A stretch of DNA of 64,000 nucleotides. Source: UBA3824 sp017541145. Its GTDB lineage: Bacteria > Bacteroidota > Bacteroidia > Bacteroidales > UBA3824. The position numbers and the translations under genes were made by a program. The stretch lies in contig CAMVLO010000005.1 of the NCBI GenBank assembly GCA_947168365.1, positions 1 through 64,000 on the forward strand, in the 5' to 3' direction. Under the pieces are notes generated by a model, which did not search any database, was not told where the DNA came from, and saw nothing but the letters and a program-made list of their open reading frames with translations. Each line of letters begins with the position of its first letter. The first letter of the stretch is position 1. Positions 16,845 through 26,457 of the stretch are shown here, one piece after another.

Positions 16845-17745
16845 TAAGCCGTTAGTATCATTATGTATCCCTACAAATGGAATAATTGAGTGGGTGTGCC
16901 CAGTATTGGACAGTATTTTTAGACAAAATATTAATTCCGAAAAGTATGAAGTCGTCGTAACAGACAATGGCAATAACTTAGATTTTGAAAAGATTATGAG
17001 TGTTTATTGTGAAAAACATGATAACCTTGTTTATAAAAAAACAAATGCTTATATGTTTCAAAATCAAATAGAAGCATTTCGGTTAGCCAAAGGCGACTTC
17101 ATAAAGTTTGTTAATCATAGGATGACTTTGAATGACGGAGCATTAAAACATATAATTGATTTTGTTGAGATTAACAAGGATAAAAGGCCTGTTGTATATT
17201 TCCTTAATGGTGCATTACCGACGAAGGAGCCGATTGTAAAATGTGATAGTTTTGAAAAATTTGTAGAAAATCTGTCATATTGGTCGTCGTGGTCGGCGGG
17301 TTTGGCAATATGGACAGATGATTTCAAAAAAATACCAGAAAGTCAAGAATTTAATTTATATTTTCCTCACATTACGGTTTTGTTCTATGAGAGAAAACGA
17401 TCTGAATACATAATAGACAATATTCCGTTAATGAAAGAAGTCAATATAGCCACTAATAAAAAAGGAAAATATAATCTGTTTAAAGTCTTTGCAGTTGAAT
17501 ATGTTTCTATTATAGGTGATTTAATGAGGAATGAGGATATTTCAGTTAGGACTTTTTTGAAATTAAAAAAAGCTATTTTGAGATTTGTTTCTGATTTATA
17601 TTGGGATTTTGTTATACGAAAGAAAGAGTGTTCATACATATTGGATGACAATAGGGATTATATTCGTGTGTATTACAATTTGCGAATGGTGTATCGGAAT
17701 ATAATTGAATCCTTTTTTATAAAAGTAAAAAGTAAATTTTTTTAG
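16831..17745 (+). CDS. family 2 glycosyltransferase
   Basis: The 304-residue product starts with the GT-A opening LVSLCIPTNGIIEWVCPVLD, then KYEVVVTDNGNN as the nucleotide-binding strand, and HDNLVYKK. Around residues 85-97, KGDFIKFVNHRM replaces the usual DxD region, so the metal motif is not a textbook DxD. The C-terminal part is helical and basic. It probably adds a sugar to the repeat unit. The start overlaps the epimerase by 14 bases. Confidence 0.82.
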   Translation: MQTSNKPLVSLCIPTNGIIEWVCPVLDSIFRQNINSEKYEVVVTDNGNNLDFEKIMSVYCEKHDNLVYKKTNAYMFQNQIEAFRLAKGDFIKFVNHRMTLNDGALKHIIDFVEINKDKRPVVYFLNGALPTKEPIVKCDSFEKFVENLSYWSSWSAGLAIWTDDFKKIPESQEFNLYFPHITVLFYERKRSEYIIDNIPLMKEVNIATNKKGKYNLFKVFAVEYVSIIGDLMRNEDISVRTFLKLKKAILRFVSDLYWDFVIRKKECSYILDDNRDYIRVYYNLRMVYRNIIESFFIKVKSKFF

Positions 17746-17749
17746 ATAT

Positions 17750-18373
17750 ATGACAATTCTTCGTTTCCTTTTTCGTATTCTTGCTTTTTTATATCCTTAC
17801 AAACTCCATTGTAACCTTCTGTCTGTAAGAGATATATTTTACACTTTGTGGATTAGAAATTTTGTAGGACATTTGGGCGAGCATTCGAGGATTTATTATC
17901 CGTGCAGTTTGCAGGGGAGCGGTCAGAAAAATATTTCGATAGGCGATTATACAACAATTCAAGGTACTTCAATTCTTGGTTGTTGGACTAAATATGGAAA
18001 TCAAGATTTTCCAACCGCATCAATAACAATTGGAAATAATTGCACTATTGGTGAATATAATCACATTACAGCTTGCAATAAAATCACAATTGGTGACGGA
18101 TTGTTGACCGGTAGATATGTAATAATCAGCGATAATTCGCATGGCGGATTGAGCGAGGATGAATCGTTGCTTGCACCTGTAAAACGCGAATTGAAATCCA
18201 AAGGCGAAGTTGTCATAGGCAATAATGTATGGCTTGGTGACAAAGTTGCAGTCATGGCGGGCGTACATATTGGAAATAATGTAATTGTTGCAGCAAATGC
18301 TGTGGTAACAAAAGATTTGCCGGATAATTGCATGGCGGCAGGAGTACCGGCAAGAGTGGTTAAAAAGTTATAA
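17750..18373 (+). CDS. left-handed beta-helix acetyltransferase (WcaF/LacA/VatD type)
   Basis: The 207-residue product has an N-terminal helical region and then hexapeptide-repeat turns (IGDYTTIQ, ITIGNNCTIGEYNHI, VVIGNNVWLGDKVAVM, IGNNVIVAANAVVTK). It ends with the family signature CMAAGVPARVVKK. The likely catalytic His is in DNSHGG near residue 127. Such enzymes O-acetylate a sugar using acetyl-CoA at the cytoplasmic face. It begins four bases after the previous stop and ends four bases before the next start. Confidence 0.92.
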   Translation: MTILRFLFRILAFLYPYKLHCNLLSVRDIFYTLWIRNFVGHLGEHSRIYYPCSLQGSGQKNISIGDYTTIQGTSILGCWTKYGNQDFPTASITIGNNCTIGEYNHITACNKITIGDGLLTGRYVIISDNSHGGLSEDESLLAPVKRELKSKGEVVIGNNVWLGDKVAVMAGVHIGNNVIVAANAVVTKDLPDNCMAAGVPARVVKKL

Positions 18374-18376
18374 AAA

Positions 18377-19438
18377 ATGAATAATATTAAAATTTTCGCT
18401 TTATATCTTCCTCAATATCATACTATTCCTGAAAATGATAAATGGTGGGGTATGGGGTTTACTGAATGGACAAATGTGAAAAAATCAAAGCCATTGTTTA
18501 AAGGACATAATCAGCCGCGTATTCCGTTGAATAATAATTATTATAATTTGCTTGACGATAATACATTTAAATGGCAAATTGGTTTAGCAAAAAAATATGG
18601 TATAGATGGTTTTTGTTTTTATCATTATTGGTTTAACGGAAAGTTGTTGTTAGAAAAACCTTTGGAAAACTATTTGGCCAATAAAGATTTAGACTTTCCG
18701 TTTTTCTTCTCATGGGCAAATGAGCCATGGGCAAGAACGTGGGACGGTCAAAATAAAAATGTATTGATGCCGCAAATATATGGTGGTAAAGACGATATTG
18801 TCAATCATTTTAATTATATGTTACCTTTCTTTAAGGATTTTAGGTATATAAAAAAAGATAATAAACCTGTTTTTGTGTTATATAAGGCTAACTCTATAAC
18901 ATATTTAGAGGAAATGATTGATATTTGGACCAAAATGGCTAAAAATAATGGTTTTGACGGTGTATTTTTTATTGAATCTCTTGTTGGAACACAGAAAGAA
19001 AAATATTCACAACAAACAGACGCTTGTTTTTATTTTGAACCGATGTGGTCAAGAATTCATTTTAAAGATAGTTTATTTTTGAGATTATTACGATATTGTT
19101 TTTGGAGAAATCGTAGTTCTTACGAAAGAGGTATGAAAAAAATTCTTAATTATGAACATATTAACGAAAATAGATATGCAGGTTTCTTTGTTGATTGGGA
19201 TAATTCTCCAAGGAAAGGGAAAAATGGTAGTATATATTTAAAATCTTCACCTATAATATTTGAAAAGTATTTAATTGAGCAGGTAAAGAAAATGCAACAA
19301 AATAATTGTTCCGTTTTGTTTATTAATGCTTGGAATGAGTGGTGTGAGGGTGCGTATTTAGAACCTGATGTTGTTAATAAGTACTCTTATTTAGAGTGTA
19401 TAAAGCGGGTAAAAAATAATTTAGATATAATCAATTAG
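18377..19438 (+). CDS. WbsX-like glycoside hydrolase family 99-type protein
   Basis: The 353-residue product opens with FALYLPQYHTIPENDKWWG, continues MGFTEWTNVKKSKPLFKGH, and has GIDGFCFYHYWFNGK, FFFSWANEPWARTWDG and INAWNEWCEGAYLEPD. This is the hallmark of WbsX/GH99-like proteins of O-antigen and capsule loci. They have a TIM-barrel fold related to endo-mannosidases, and some are fused to or act as glycosyltransferase accessories. The acidic residues in NEPW and NEWCEG are candidates for catalysis. It has no signal peptide, so it acts in the cytoplasm. Whether it hydrolyses or transfers is unknown for the family here. Confidence 0.9.
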   Translation: MNNIKIFALYLPQYHTIPENDKWWGMGFTEWTNVKKSKPLFKGHNQPRIPLNNNYYNLLDDNTFKWQIGLAKKYGIDGFCFYHYWFNGKLLLEKPLENYLANKDLDFPFFFSWANEPWARTWDGQNKNVLMPQIYGGKDDIVNHFNYMLPFFKDFRYIKKDNKPVFVLYKANSITYLEEMIDIWTKMAKNNGFDGVFFIESLVGTQKEKYSQQTDACFYFEPMWSRIHFKDSLFLRLLRYCFWRNRSSYERGMKKILNYEHINENRYAGFFVDWDNSPRKGKNGSIYLKSSPIIFEKYLIEQVKKMQQNNCSVLFINAWNEWCEGAYLEPDVVNKYSYLECIKRVKNNLDIIN

Positions 19439-19463
19439 TTTTTTGTTTTTTATTTTTTTTTCT

Positions 19464-20420
19464 ATGATTGGTATAATTATATTAAATTGGAATGGCTTTG
19501 AGGATACAATTGAATGTATAAAGTCCTTGTTGCAAACAGATTGTATGGATTTTAAGATTTATTTGATTGATAATTTCTCAACAGATGGGTCGCAAGAAAA
19601 AATTCAATGTTTTATTTCCGCAAATGATTTGTCAACTAAAATATCACTTATTTTAAATAATGATAATTTGGGGTTTGCAATTGGGTCAAACATAGGTATT
19701 AAAGCGGCTTTAAATGATAATTGTGATTATATTTGGTTGTTGAACAATGATACTGTAGTACAAAGAGATACTATTTCAAAGCTGATTACTTTTATGCAAA
19801 ATAACCCAAATGTGGATATTGTTACACCCAAAATAGTATATTATTCGCAACCTGATATTATTTGGAATTGTGGAGGTATTATTTCTAGATTTGGTTTTAG
19901 AAAGTATTACTATGCGGATAAGAATACTTCGACTTGTCCCAAAACACGTTTTCTGATTACTTTTGTTACCAATTGTGCTTCATTTTTTAGAGCCAATTAT
20001 TTTAGCAAATATGGGTTCCTTTCTGAGCGTTTTTTCTTTGGAGAGGAGGATTTTGAGATGTGTCTTAGAAATATTGATAATAAGGTTAATATGTATTGTA
20101 TTCCTGAGTCTGTTTTGTATCATAAGGTTAGCAGTACTATAGGAAAAAATCTTCCTTATGACAAAATGCTTAGAAAAGATTTTCTATATTATCTCAACAG
20201 AATGGTTGATATGAAACTATATTTAAATAATATTTTTATTTTTAAATGCTATTTTCTAATTTATAAATTATATATAAAACGTTTGCTGAAAGGAAAAAAA
20301 TACCAAAAGGAGCATATATCATCATTTTTGTTAAAATTAAAAACTATGTCGCTTGACAATGATAATGTAGATAAAGCGATGTTTAATTACATTATGAACG
20401 ATTTTGATATAGAAAAATGA
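19464..20420 (+). CDS. family 2 glycosyltransferase (rhamnosyltransferase-like)
   Basis: The start is put at the ATG giving MIGIIILNWNGFEDTIECIK, the usual N-terminus for WbbL/rhamnosyltransferase-like enzymes. An upstream TTG in a T-rich run is less likely. The 318-residue product has YLIDNFSTDGSQ, the D-loop YIWLLNNDTVV (metal site near residue 94), VTNCASFFRANYF and the EEDFEMCLR motif that positions the acceptor. The last four bases overlap the next gene. It would extend the lipid-linked oligosaccharide. Donor unknown. Confidence 0.88.
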   Translation: MIGIIILNWNGFEDTIECIKSLLQTDCMDFKIYLIDNFSTDGSQEKIQCFISANDLSTKISLILNNDNLGFAIGSNIGIKAALNDNCDYIWLLNNDTVVQRDTISKLITFMQNNPNVDIVTPKIVYYSQPDIIWNCGGIISRFGFRKYYYADKNTSTCPKTRFLITFVTNCASFFRANYFSKYGFLSERFFFGEEDFEMCLRNIDNKVNMYCIPESVLYHKVSSTIGKNLPYDKMLRKDFLYYLNRMVDMKLYLNNIFIFKCYFLIYKLYIKRLLKGKKYQKEHISSFLLKLKTMSLDNDNVDKAMFNYIMNDFDIEK

Positions 20421-21571
20421 TTTATCTGTTTTTGTTTATTTGTTTTTTTATAATATTATGTGAGTTAAAGGGGGGAAAAAGTTTGGCTTCTCCCTCTTCA
20501 TTAGTTAGTATATCGTCGTTGATAGGTCTTTTTTTTGCGTATATAGGTGAAAAATTTTACAGCTTTTACCCAGTTTCTAATTTCGTATATGCATTGTATT
20601 CCGGCTGTCTGTTGTTATTTTATGTTCCGTCCATTTTTTTTTATAAATACAAGGAAAAAAGAAAATATGTTTTGATTGAAAGAAATTTTTCCTCTCTTGA
20701 TTTTTATTTAATGCTTATTCTTATTGTAATAGGCATTGTGCATTTATATAAAACATTATCCTGTGGCTTTATTGGTTCTGAATCTTTTGAGAATCAATAT
20801 TCTCGAGGTTTAGGTGCTCACAATTTAAATTTAATTATTTGTTTTTCTGCTTTTTATTTACTTTTTATTAAGAAAAAGATATTTTCTCTTTTGTTGTTTA
20901 TATTGTTATTTATTCTTATTTTCTTATCTGGAACTAAATATCATATTTTATTTGTTATTTCGGCGTTTCTGATTAAGTTTTTATATACAAGACCATCTGC
21001 AAAAAAAATCATTAAATTATCCGTTATTATTTGTATAGTTGTTTTTGCTATGTTTATGGCTAATTATTTTATAAATTTTTTATTAAAGGGTTATTCTATG
21101 GATAATTTTTTTAGTTTTGTGATGGGACATTTTGCAAAATATATTGGTGGTGGTTTTATTGCTGTAGGAAGGATTATTGAACATGAAGATATTATGCCTT
21201 CCTTATTTAACAGTCAGGTTAGTAGCGGATTTGAAAGTTATATACTTATTTCTTCTAAAGTAGAAGAATATACAAATGTATATACTTTATTTGGAGGCAT
21301 TTTGTTATCTTATGGTTATATACGCTTGATAATTTTTACGCTGGTTTTAAGTATAGTTTCGAATATTATATATTACGGAATAAGTAATAAATTTACTTTC
21401 TTAGCTTATTCTTTTTTTATAGGAATACCGTTGCTGATGACTTTTTTCTCTCCGTATTGGGGGTTATTTAATGTTTGGGAGTGGGCGATTTTGTCTATCA
21501 TTTTAGGATTTTTGTTATCGAAAAAAAATTATAAAATATATAAATATTTATGTCGTTATTTAAAAAAATAA
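20417..21571 (+). CDS. Wzy-like oligosaccharide repeat-unit polymerase (membrane protein)
   Basis: The 384-residue product is almost wholly hydrophobic, with about ten predicted membrane helices and few conserved residues, as is typical of Wzy polymerases. A larger polar loop (about residues 225-285; VGRIIEHEDIMPSLFNSQVS) precedes the last helices. This resembles the periplasmic loop of oligosaccharide polymerases. It follows a glycosyltransferase with ATGA overlap and itself overlaps the next transferase by 22 bases. Function is inferred from topology and position, not from sequence identity. Confidence 0.75.
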   Translation: MIYLFLFICFFIILCELKGGKSLASPSSLVSISSLIGLFFAYIGEKFYSFYPVSNFVYALYSGCLLLFYVPSIFFYKYKEKRKYVLIERNFSSLDFYLMLILIVIGIVHLYKTLSCGFIGSESFENQYSRGLGAHNLNLIICFSAFYLLFIKKKIFSLLLFILLFILIFLSGTKYHILFVISAFLIKFLYTRPSAKKIIKLSVIICIVVFAMFMANYFINFLLKGYSMDNFFSFVMGHFAKYIGGGFIAVGRIIEHEDIMPSLFNSQVSSGFESYILISSKVEEYTNVYTLFGGILLSYGYIRLIIFTLVLSIVSNIIYYGISNKFTFLAYSFFIGIPLLMTFFSPYWGLFNVWEWAILSIILGFLLSKKNYKIYKYLCRYLKK

Positions 21572-22473
21572 AAAAGATTATATTATCACATAAATTCTTG
21601 TATGAGATTTTTTTCTTTTTAACGGGAAAAAAGTTGAATAAGAAAAAAGTTGATAAACAAATCAAAAAGTTTGTTTATGATAGTAGTCGTGAGATTATAA
21701 AGAACTTAATTGTATCTTTAACTACTTATGGCGAAAGAGTTGCAGAATTGAAATATACATTGTTTTCTTTGGTTAATCAGACGATACGACCGGAAAAAAT
21801 TATAGTTTGGTTGTCTGATGCTGATTTTTCAAGAGATAAGTTGTCAAATGAGTTATTAGCTTTTGAAAATTACGGAGTCGAATTTAAGTTTAGTAAAGAT
21901 CTTAGATCTTATACAAAATTAGTACCAGCGTTGGAACAATATCCTGATTATTATATTGTTACAGCAGATGATGATATTTATTATAAAAAAAATTGGTTAA
22001 AAAAGATATGGAATACACATTTACAATATCCTAACAGAATAATAGCGCATATTTGCCATAAATTAAGGTTTGATGATAATTTCAAATTATTGCCTTATAA
22101 TGCATGGTATAATACTATTAATAATAGTTCTGATGGTTTATTTGTTACAGGTGTTGGTGGTGTATTGTATCATAAATCATATTTGCACGAAGATGTTTTA
22201 AAACAGAATTTATTTACAATATTATCACCAAAAGCAGATGATGTTTGGTTTAATTTTATGATATGGTTGCATGGTACAGATATTGTTTTAATTAATAAGC
22301 CTTATAATAAATTGAAATGCGTTGATGTTTATAAAGAGTATGGGCTTAATGGTAATAGTTCGTTACAACATGAAAACGTTGAGCAGAATTTGAATGACGT
22401 ACAAATCAGAAATATAATGAAACATTATAATATTTCTGATGAAGATTTGTATAAAATGATTTACAAATCATAA
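21550..22473 (+). CDS. glycosyltransferase, GT-A fold, DDD motif
   Basis: The 307-residue product starts with a basic amphipathic N-terminus and contains IVSLTTYGERVAELKYTLFS at the core opening. RPEKIIVWLSDADFSRDKL follows, and the metal-binding TADDDIYYKKNWL lies near residues 139-151. GVGGVLYH and KADDVWFNFM match the acceptor side of a family often seen in capsule loci of Bacteroidota. It is the last gene before the HipA-like insert. The starting ATG lies inside the end of the polymerase gene. Confidence 0.82.
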   Translation: MSLFKKIKKIILSHKFLYEIFFFLTGKKLNKKKVDKQIKKFVYDSSREIIKNLIVSLTTYGERVAELKYTLFSLVNQTIRPEKIIVWLSDADFSRDKLSNELLAFENYGVEFKFSKDLRSYTKLVPALEQYPDYYIVTADDDIYYKKNWLKKIWNTHLQYPNRIIAHICHKLRFDDNFKLLPYNAWYNTINNSSDGLFVTGVGGVLYHKSYLHEDVLKQNLFTILSPKADDVWFNFMIWLHGTDIVLINKPYNKLKCVDVYKEYGLNGNSSLQHENVEQNLNDVQIRNIMKHYNISDEDLYKMIYKS

Positions 22474-22539
22474 TTTACTAGTTTTTTTATTGGCAATTCT
22501 TTATATTTGGTGATTTGCCAAAAGTTATTTATATAATTT

Positions 22540-23667
22540 ATGTTTTTCTTTTTCAAGTATTTTGATATTACTCTTTTCTCGTTTTCATTGAAAAATGAAG
22601 AAGGAAGATTATTGTGTCAAATAGAAGATGGCATTACTGAAAAAGAAAAATTGCCATTTGAATTTTGTGGTGAAGTTACGCCTGAAAAACTGGTTAAATG
22701 GTTAAAACACCGCGTTATTCCGTCTAACAGATATTATGTAAAAAACTTTCTGGCAAAACTCGGGTTGAATGAAAACGACGTATTAGGTATTCTGTCAGTA
22801 AGTTACGGACTTTCTTTGAACGATTGTTATTGGATTTGTCCCGAAACTGAAAAACGGGAATTTAGTGCTTTGAATTTGTACGATAACCGATTTTCTGCCG
22901 CTTTGGGGGCGATTGCCTTTACCGGTTATGGTAATTACTTAAAAACAGAATTTAAAAGTTCGCCTGAATTTACCACCAACGGAATGTTGGCAAAGGCTTG
23001 GCGGAGGATTAATGGTGGAATATTCTTGTACAAATCGGGTACTGTTGGTGCGGCAAACACAGGAAATGAGCCTTACAGTGAGTTTTATGCCTCACAAGTC
23101 GCTCAATCAATGGGTATTAATGCAATAAATTATGGTTTGAGTAAATGGAAAGGACGTTTGTGTTCTGTTTGCGAATTGTTTACTTCAAAAGACTTGTCAT
23201 TTATTCCTGCCGGTAATTTGTTAAAATTTAATAATATAGATTCTGTTTTAGAGTTTTATAGGAATCTTGGGGAGGAATTTTACGATTCGTTGATTGATAT
23301 GTTTGTTTTTGATGCTGTAATTTTGAATCAAGACAGGCATTTGGGAAATTTCGGATTTATGATTGATAATAAAACCAATAAAATCGTTTCTGCTGCACCT
23401 ATTTTTGATAATGGATTATCGCTTTTCTGTTATGCTATGGACGATGATATTGAGAATTACCAGAAGTATTCAAAAACGATTTTACCATCATTATATTCTG
23501 ATTTTATTGAATTTGCATCCAAAATAATAACTCATCGTCAGAGAAAGATGTTGTCAAAACTTGTTGATTTCAAATTCAAAAAACATTCAAGATATAATTT
23601 ATCGGAAAACCGGCTTAATTTTTTGTCGTTTTGGGTAAGAGAAAGAGCCAAATTATTGTTAAAATAG
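22540..23667 (+). CDS. HipA-like serine/threonine kinase domain protein without a HipB partner
   Basis: The 375-residue product has an N-terminal part with IPSNRYYVKNFLAKLGL and GLSLNDCYWI, seen in HipA-related proteins of Bacteroidota and Firmicutes mobile DNA. The kinase-like part follows: INGGIFLYKSGT with the candidate ATP-binding Lys, a Glu in PYSEFYAS, the catalytic NQDRHLGNFG near 262 and the DFG-equivalent PIFDNGLSLF near 286. All key residues appear present. HipA phosphorylates glutamyl-tRNA synthetase in E. coli; the target here is unknown. No HTH antitoxin of the HipB type is adjacent. Its GC content looks higher than the flanking transferases, consistent with a separate origin. 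It lies within the polysaccharide locus, five bases before the O-antigen ligase-like gene. Confidence 0.8.
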   Translation: MFFFFKYFDITLFSFSLKNEEGRLLCQIEDGITEKEKLPFEFCGEVTPEKLVKWLKHRVIPSNRYYVKNFLAKLGLNENDVLGILSVSYGLSLNDCYWICPETEKREFSALNLYDNRFSAALGAIAFTGYGNYLKTEFKSSPEFTTNGMLAKAWRRINGGIFLYKSGTVGAANTGNEPYSEFYASQVAQSMGINAINYGLSKWKGRLCSVCELFTSKDLSFIPAGNLLKFNNIDSVLEFYRNLGEEFYDSLIDMFVFDAVILNQDRHLGNFGFMIDNKTNKIVSAAPIFDNGLSLFCYAMDDDIENYQKYSKTILPSLYSDFIEFASKIITHRQRKMLSKLVDFKFKKHSRYNLSENRLNFLSFWVRERAKLLLK

Positions 23668-23672
23668 AAGAA

Positions 23673-24971
23673 ATGGAAATCATAAAAAGAATTTCATTAA
23701 TATCTTTATTGCTGTTTTTGTTTTTAGTACCATTTAATTTAACTATTGCTAATATTGGATTTTTGGTATTTGTTTTAGGAATTTTTGTAAATAAGGATTT
23801 GTACAAAAATTTGAGTTTAAAAACTATAAGCAATCCTGTAAAATATTTTATTATTATTTCTATTGGTTATTGGTTGTGGAGTTTTGTAAGTCTTTTGTGG
23901 TCTGATGGTTTTGACAGAGGATTACAACTTTGCGGTAGATATGTAATGTTAATGGCTTTTCCTTTAAGTTTTTATTTGGCAAAAGTAGGTGTAATTATAA
24001 GAAATACAAAAATTCTTGCTTGGATTTTTCTTGCAGGGGTTGTAGTTTCATCTTTTTTTTGTTTGATTATTTCTTTTAATAATTCTTTGATTGAAACTGA
24101 AAATGGTATAATATTTAAGGCTGATACATATTATCGTGATTTAGACATTTTGGAATCTATTTCTTCTGGATATAATAATTTCGCTTATGAGTCTTTGTCC
24201 CATTTTATTCATCCTTCATATTATTCATTTTATTTTTTATTTTCAATTCTTTTTCTAATAACAGAATTAAAAAGTATAAATGGAAAAAAGTATAAATTTT
24301 TGTCAATAATGGGCATAATATATTCTTCATTTTTTATTTATCTATTGCAAAGTAGGGGTAATATTATCGCTTCAATTGCTGTTACACTTTTTTTTATTGT
24401 TTATTATGCTCTTATTAATAAAAAACTGAATTTTTTAATAATAGGATTTATTTTTTTTATTTCTTTGACGTATTTTATAATCGAAAATAGTCGATTATCA
24501 TGGATAATAGATAACTCTATAACGGCTTTAAAATCAGATAATAAGCAAGAGGTAACAGAACGATTAGAAAATACTGTTAATTCGCGTTTTATCATTTGGC
24601 ATAATGCATTTCAAGTCATAAAAGAAAATCCTATTCTTGGCGTAGGAATTGGCGACACCGACACAGAATTGGAAAAGCAATATCAGAAAAATAATGTTGC
24701 TTTTGAGTTCGGCACTCACAATCAATATATTTACGCTCAACTTTCGATGGGTGTGATTGGATTGCTATTATTGCTCGCAATGCTATTTACGCCGCTTTAT
24801 TTTGGAATTAAAAACAGATATTTTCCGCTGATAGGTTTTGCCATTGCTGTGATGGTGAATTTGATGTTTGAAAATATGCTAACAAGAAATGCAGGACTAA
24901 TGTTTATTCCGTGGGCAACGATGTTGCTATTGATGATGAGCGAAGAAAAGAAGAATGAATTAGCAAAATGA
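23673..24971 (+). CDS. O-antigen ligase/polymerase family membrane protein (WaaL/Wzy type)
   Basis: The start is placed at the ATG giving MEIIKRISLISLLLFLFLVP, five bases after the HipA-like stop. The product is 432 residues with ten or more membrane helices. The second half has SRFIIWHNAFQVIKENPILG and VGIGDTDTE, then FGTHNQYIYAQLSMGV with the conserved His. This is the periplasmic-loop signature of the O-antigen ligase/polymerase superfamily. It would polymerise or transfer the polymer in the periplasm. Together with the gene at 20417 it gives the locus two such proteins. It overlaps the AlbA_2 gene by four bases. Confidence 0.88.
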   Translation: MEIIKRISLISLLLFLFLVPFNLTIANIGFLVFVLGIFVNKDLYKNLSLKTISNPVKYFIIISIGYWLWSFVSLLWSDGFDRGLQLCGRYVMLMAFPLSFYLAKVGVIIRNTKILAWIFLAGVVVSSFFCLIISFNNSLIETENGIIFKADTYYRDLDILESISSGYNNFAYESLSHFIHPSYYSFYFLFSILFLITELKSINGKKYKFLSIMGIIYSSFFIYLLQSRGNIIASIAVTLFFIVYYALINKKLNFLIIGFIFFISLTYFIIENSRLSWIIDNSITALKSDNKQEVTERLENTVNSRFIIWHNAFQVIKENPILGVGIGDTDTELEKQYQKNNVAFEFGTHNQYIYAQLSMGVIGLLLLLAMLFTPLYFGIKNRYFPLIGFAIAVMVNLMFENMLTRNAGLMFIPWATMLLLMMSEEKKNELAK

Positions 24972-26452
24972 CTAAAGACGAACTTATACATAAATTATCT
25001 GAAATTGAATGGGATGATTTTGAAGTAAAATCTGCAAAGTCAGAACTGCCAAAGAACGTTTGGGAAACAGTTTGCGCCTTTGCAAATACTATCGGTGGTT
25101 GGATTGTACTTGGTGTTGCTCAAAAAGGCAAAAGTTTTGAAATTGAAGGCATTGACAACCCTGAAAAAATAGAACAAGATTTTACAACAGTAATCCGTTC
25201 GGGACAGAAGTTTAATCAGCATTTGTTATTTAAAACTTCTAAATTTGTCATAGATTCAAAAGTTGTTTTAGCGTTTTATATTTCATCATCAAAATTTAAG
25301 CCCGTATACATCAATACTCCTGTAAATACTTTTATCCGAGTTTGTTCGGGTGATCAGCGAGCTACAGATGCAGAAATTATGGCGATGTACCACGACCAAT
25401 CTTTCGGCATTAAATCGGAGGAGTTTGTCAAAGGATCATCAATCAACGATTTGAATTTACTGTCGCTTAAAACTTTTAGAAACCATGTAAGAAATTTCAA
25501 CTCATCGTTTCCTTACAATGATTTGGATGACAATGCTTTTTGTCGTAAAATCGGTATTTGTTCCAACATTTCGGGAGAGTTGTCGTATGGTTCTCTCTTG
25601 ATGTTTGGGAAACAAGATAGCATAAGGGAATTTATGCCAAATTTTTGGGTGGATTATATTGAAATTCCCAGCGATTCAGTAGCAACGGCAGTTCCGAGGT
25701 ATACATTTAGAATGCAGGAACAAGAAAATATATGGGAATACTATAATGTTATAATTCAGAGACTTAGACTTTATGCTGATAATCCGTTCACGACAACAGA
25801 ATCCGGAGCATCGCCCGATGATGAATCTCGTTTATATGCCTTGAGAGAAGGCTTGATAAATTTTCTTGCTCATTCCGATTGGTTCAGTCCGATGCACCCG
25901 ACTATTAGAATTTTTACCAACCGTATTGAGTTTCAAAATCCTGGCGGGTTCATTGTCCCTGTGGAAAAAGTTGAACAGGAGGCAATTTCACTGCCACGCA
26001 ACCCAATTATAATTAAACTTTTTCGAGCGGCAAAACTTGCGGAAAATGCAGGATACGGTATTGATAAAATTAAAACGTGGACTGCGTTAACAGGAAAAGA
26101 AATTGATTTCAAATCCGATATAACACATTCTACAATTGTATTTTATAAAAGAGATGCAATTGATAAAGAGAACGGTGTCGCACTAGATAAAGATAATGTT
26201 ACTGAAGAAACTACGGAGAAAACTACGGAGAAAACTACGGAGAAAACTACGGAGAAAAAACTAAATATTAATCAGCAAAAAATAATTGATTTAATCAAAG
26301 TAAATCCATATATAACTAATTCTGAAATTGGGAGAATTTGTAATATTTCTGATGACGGAGTTTTTTATAATATAAAGAAACTCAAACAATTAGGCTTGAT
26401 TGTACGTATCGGTCCTGATAAGGGCGGGCATTGGAAAATAATTGAAAAATAA
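24968..26452 (+). CDS. AlbA_2 (Schlafen-type) DNA-binding and ATPase domain regulator with winged-helix tail
   Basis: The 494-residue product has an AlbA_2 domain at about 1-130 (FEVKSAKSELPKNVWETVCA, FANTIGGWIVLGV). A central domain and a GHKL-like C-terminal ATP-binding region follow (EGLINFLAHSDW, RIEFQNPGGF, AENAGYGIDKI). A repeated TTEK linker occupies about 415-431, and a winged helix ends the protein (NSEIGRICNISDDGVFYNIK). This is the common 'RecG C-terminal-like / putative transcriptional regulator' architecture. Its place inside a sugar locus, joined to the ligase gene by ATGA, suggests co-transcription, but regulation of the locus is an inference. Codon use resembles the flanking GT2/aminotransferase genes more than the AT-rich core. 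Confidence 0.88.
   Translation: MTKDELIHKLSEIEWDDFEVKSAKSELPKNVWETVCAFANTIGGWIVLGVAQKGKSFEIEGIDNPEKIEQDFTTVIRSGQKFNQHLLFKTSKFVIDSKVVLAFYISSSKFKPVYINTPVNTFIRVCSGDQRATDAEIMAMYHDQSFGIKSEEFVKGSSINDLNLLSLKTFRNHVRNFNSSFPYNDLDDNAFCRKIGICSNISGELSYGSLLMFGKQDSIREFMPNFWVDYIEIPSDSVATAVPRYTFRMQEQENIWEYYNVIIQRLRLYADNPFTTTESGASPDDESRLYALREGLINFLAHSDWFSPMHPTIRIFTNRIEFQNPGGFIVPVEKVEQEAISLPRNPIIIKLFRAAKLAENAGYGIDKIKTWTALTGKEIDFKSDITHSTIVFYKRDAIDKENGVALDKDNVTEETTEKTTEKTTEKTTEKKLNINQQKIIDLIKVNPYITNSEIGRICNISDDGVFYNIKKLKQLGLIVRIGPDKGGHWKIIEK
26210..26257 (+). repeat. 12-bp tandem repeat (four units) encoding TTEK
   Basis: The unit ACTACGGAGAAA occurs four times without change inside the AlbA_2 gene. Because the period is a multiple of three, slippage would alter linker length but keep the frame. 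Confidence 0.9.
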
Positions 26453-26457
26453 ACAAA

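Noticed and set aside
26210..26257. Phase-variable on/off switch in the AlbA_2 gene
   Set aside because: The 12-bp period keeps the frame, so slippage changes length only.
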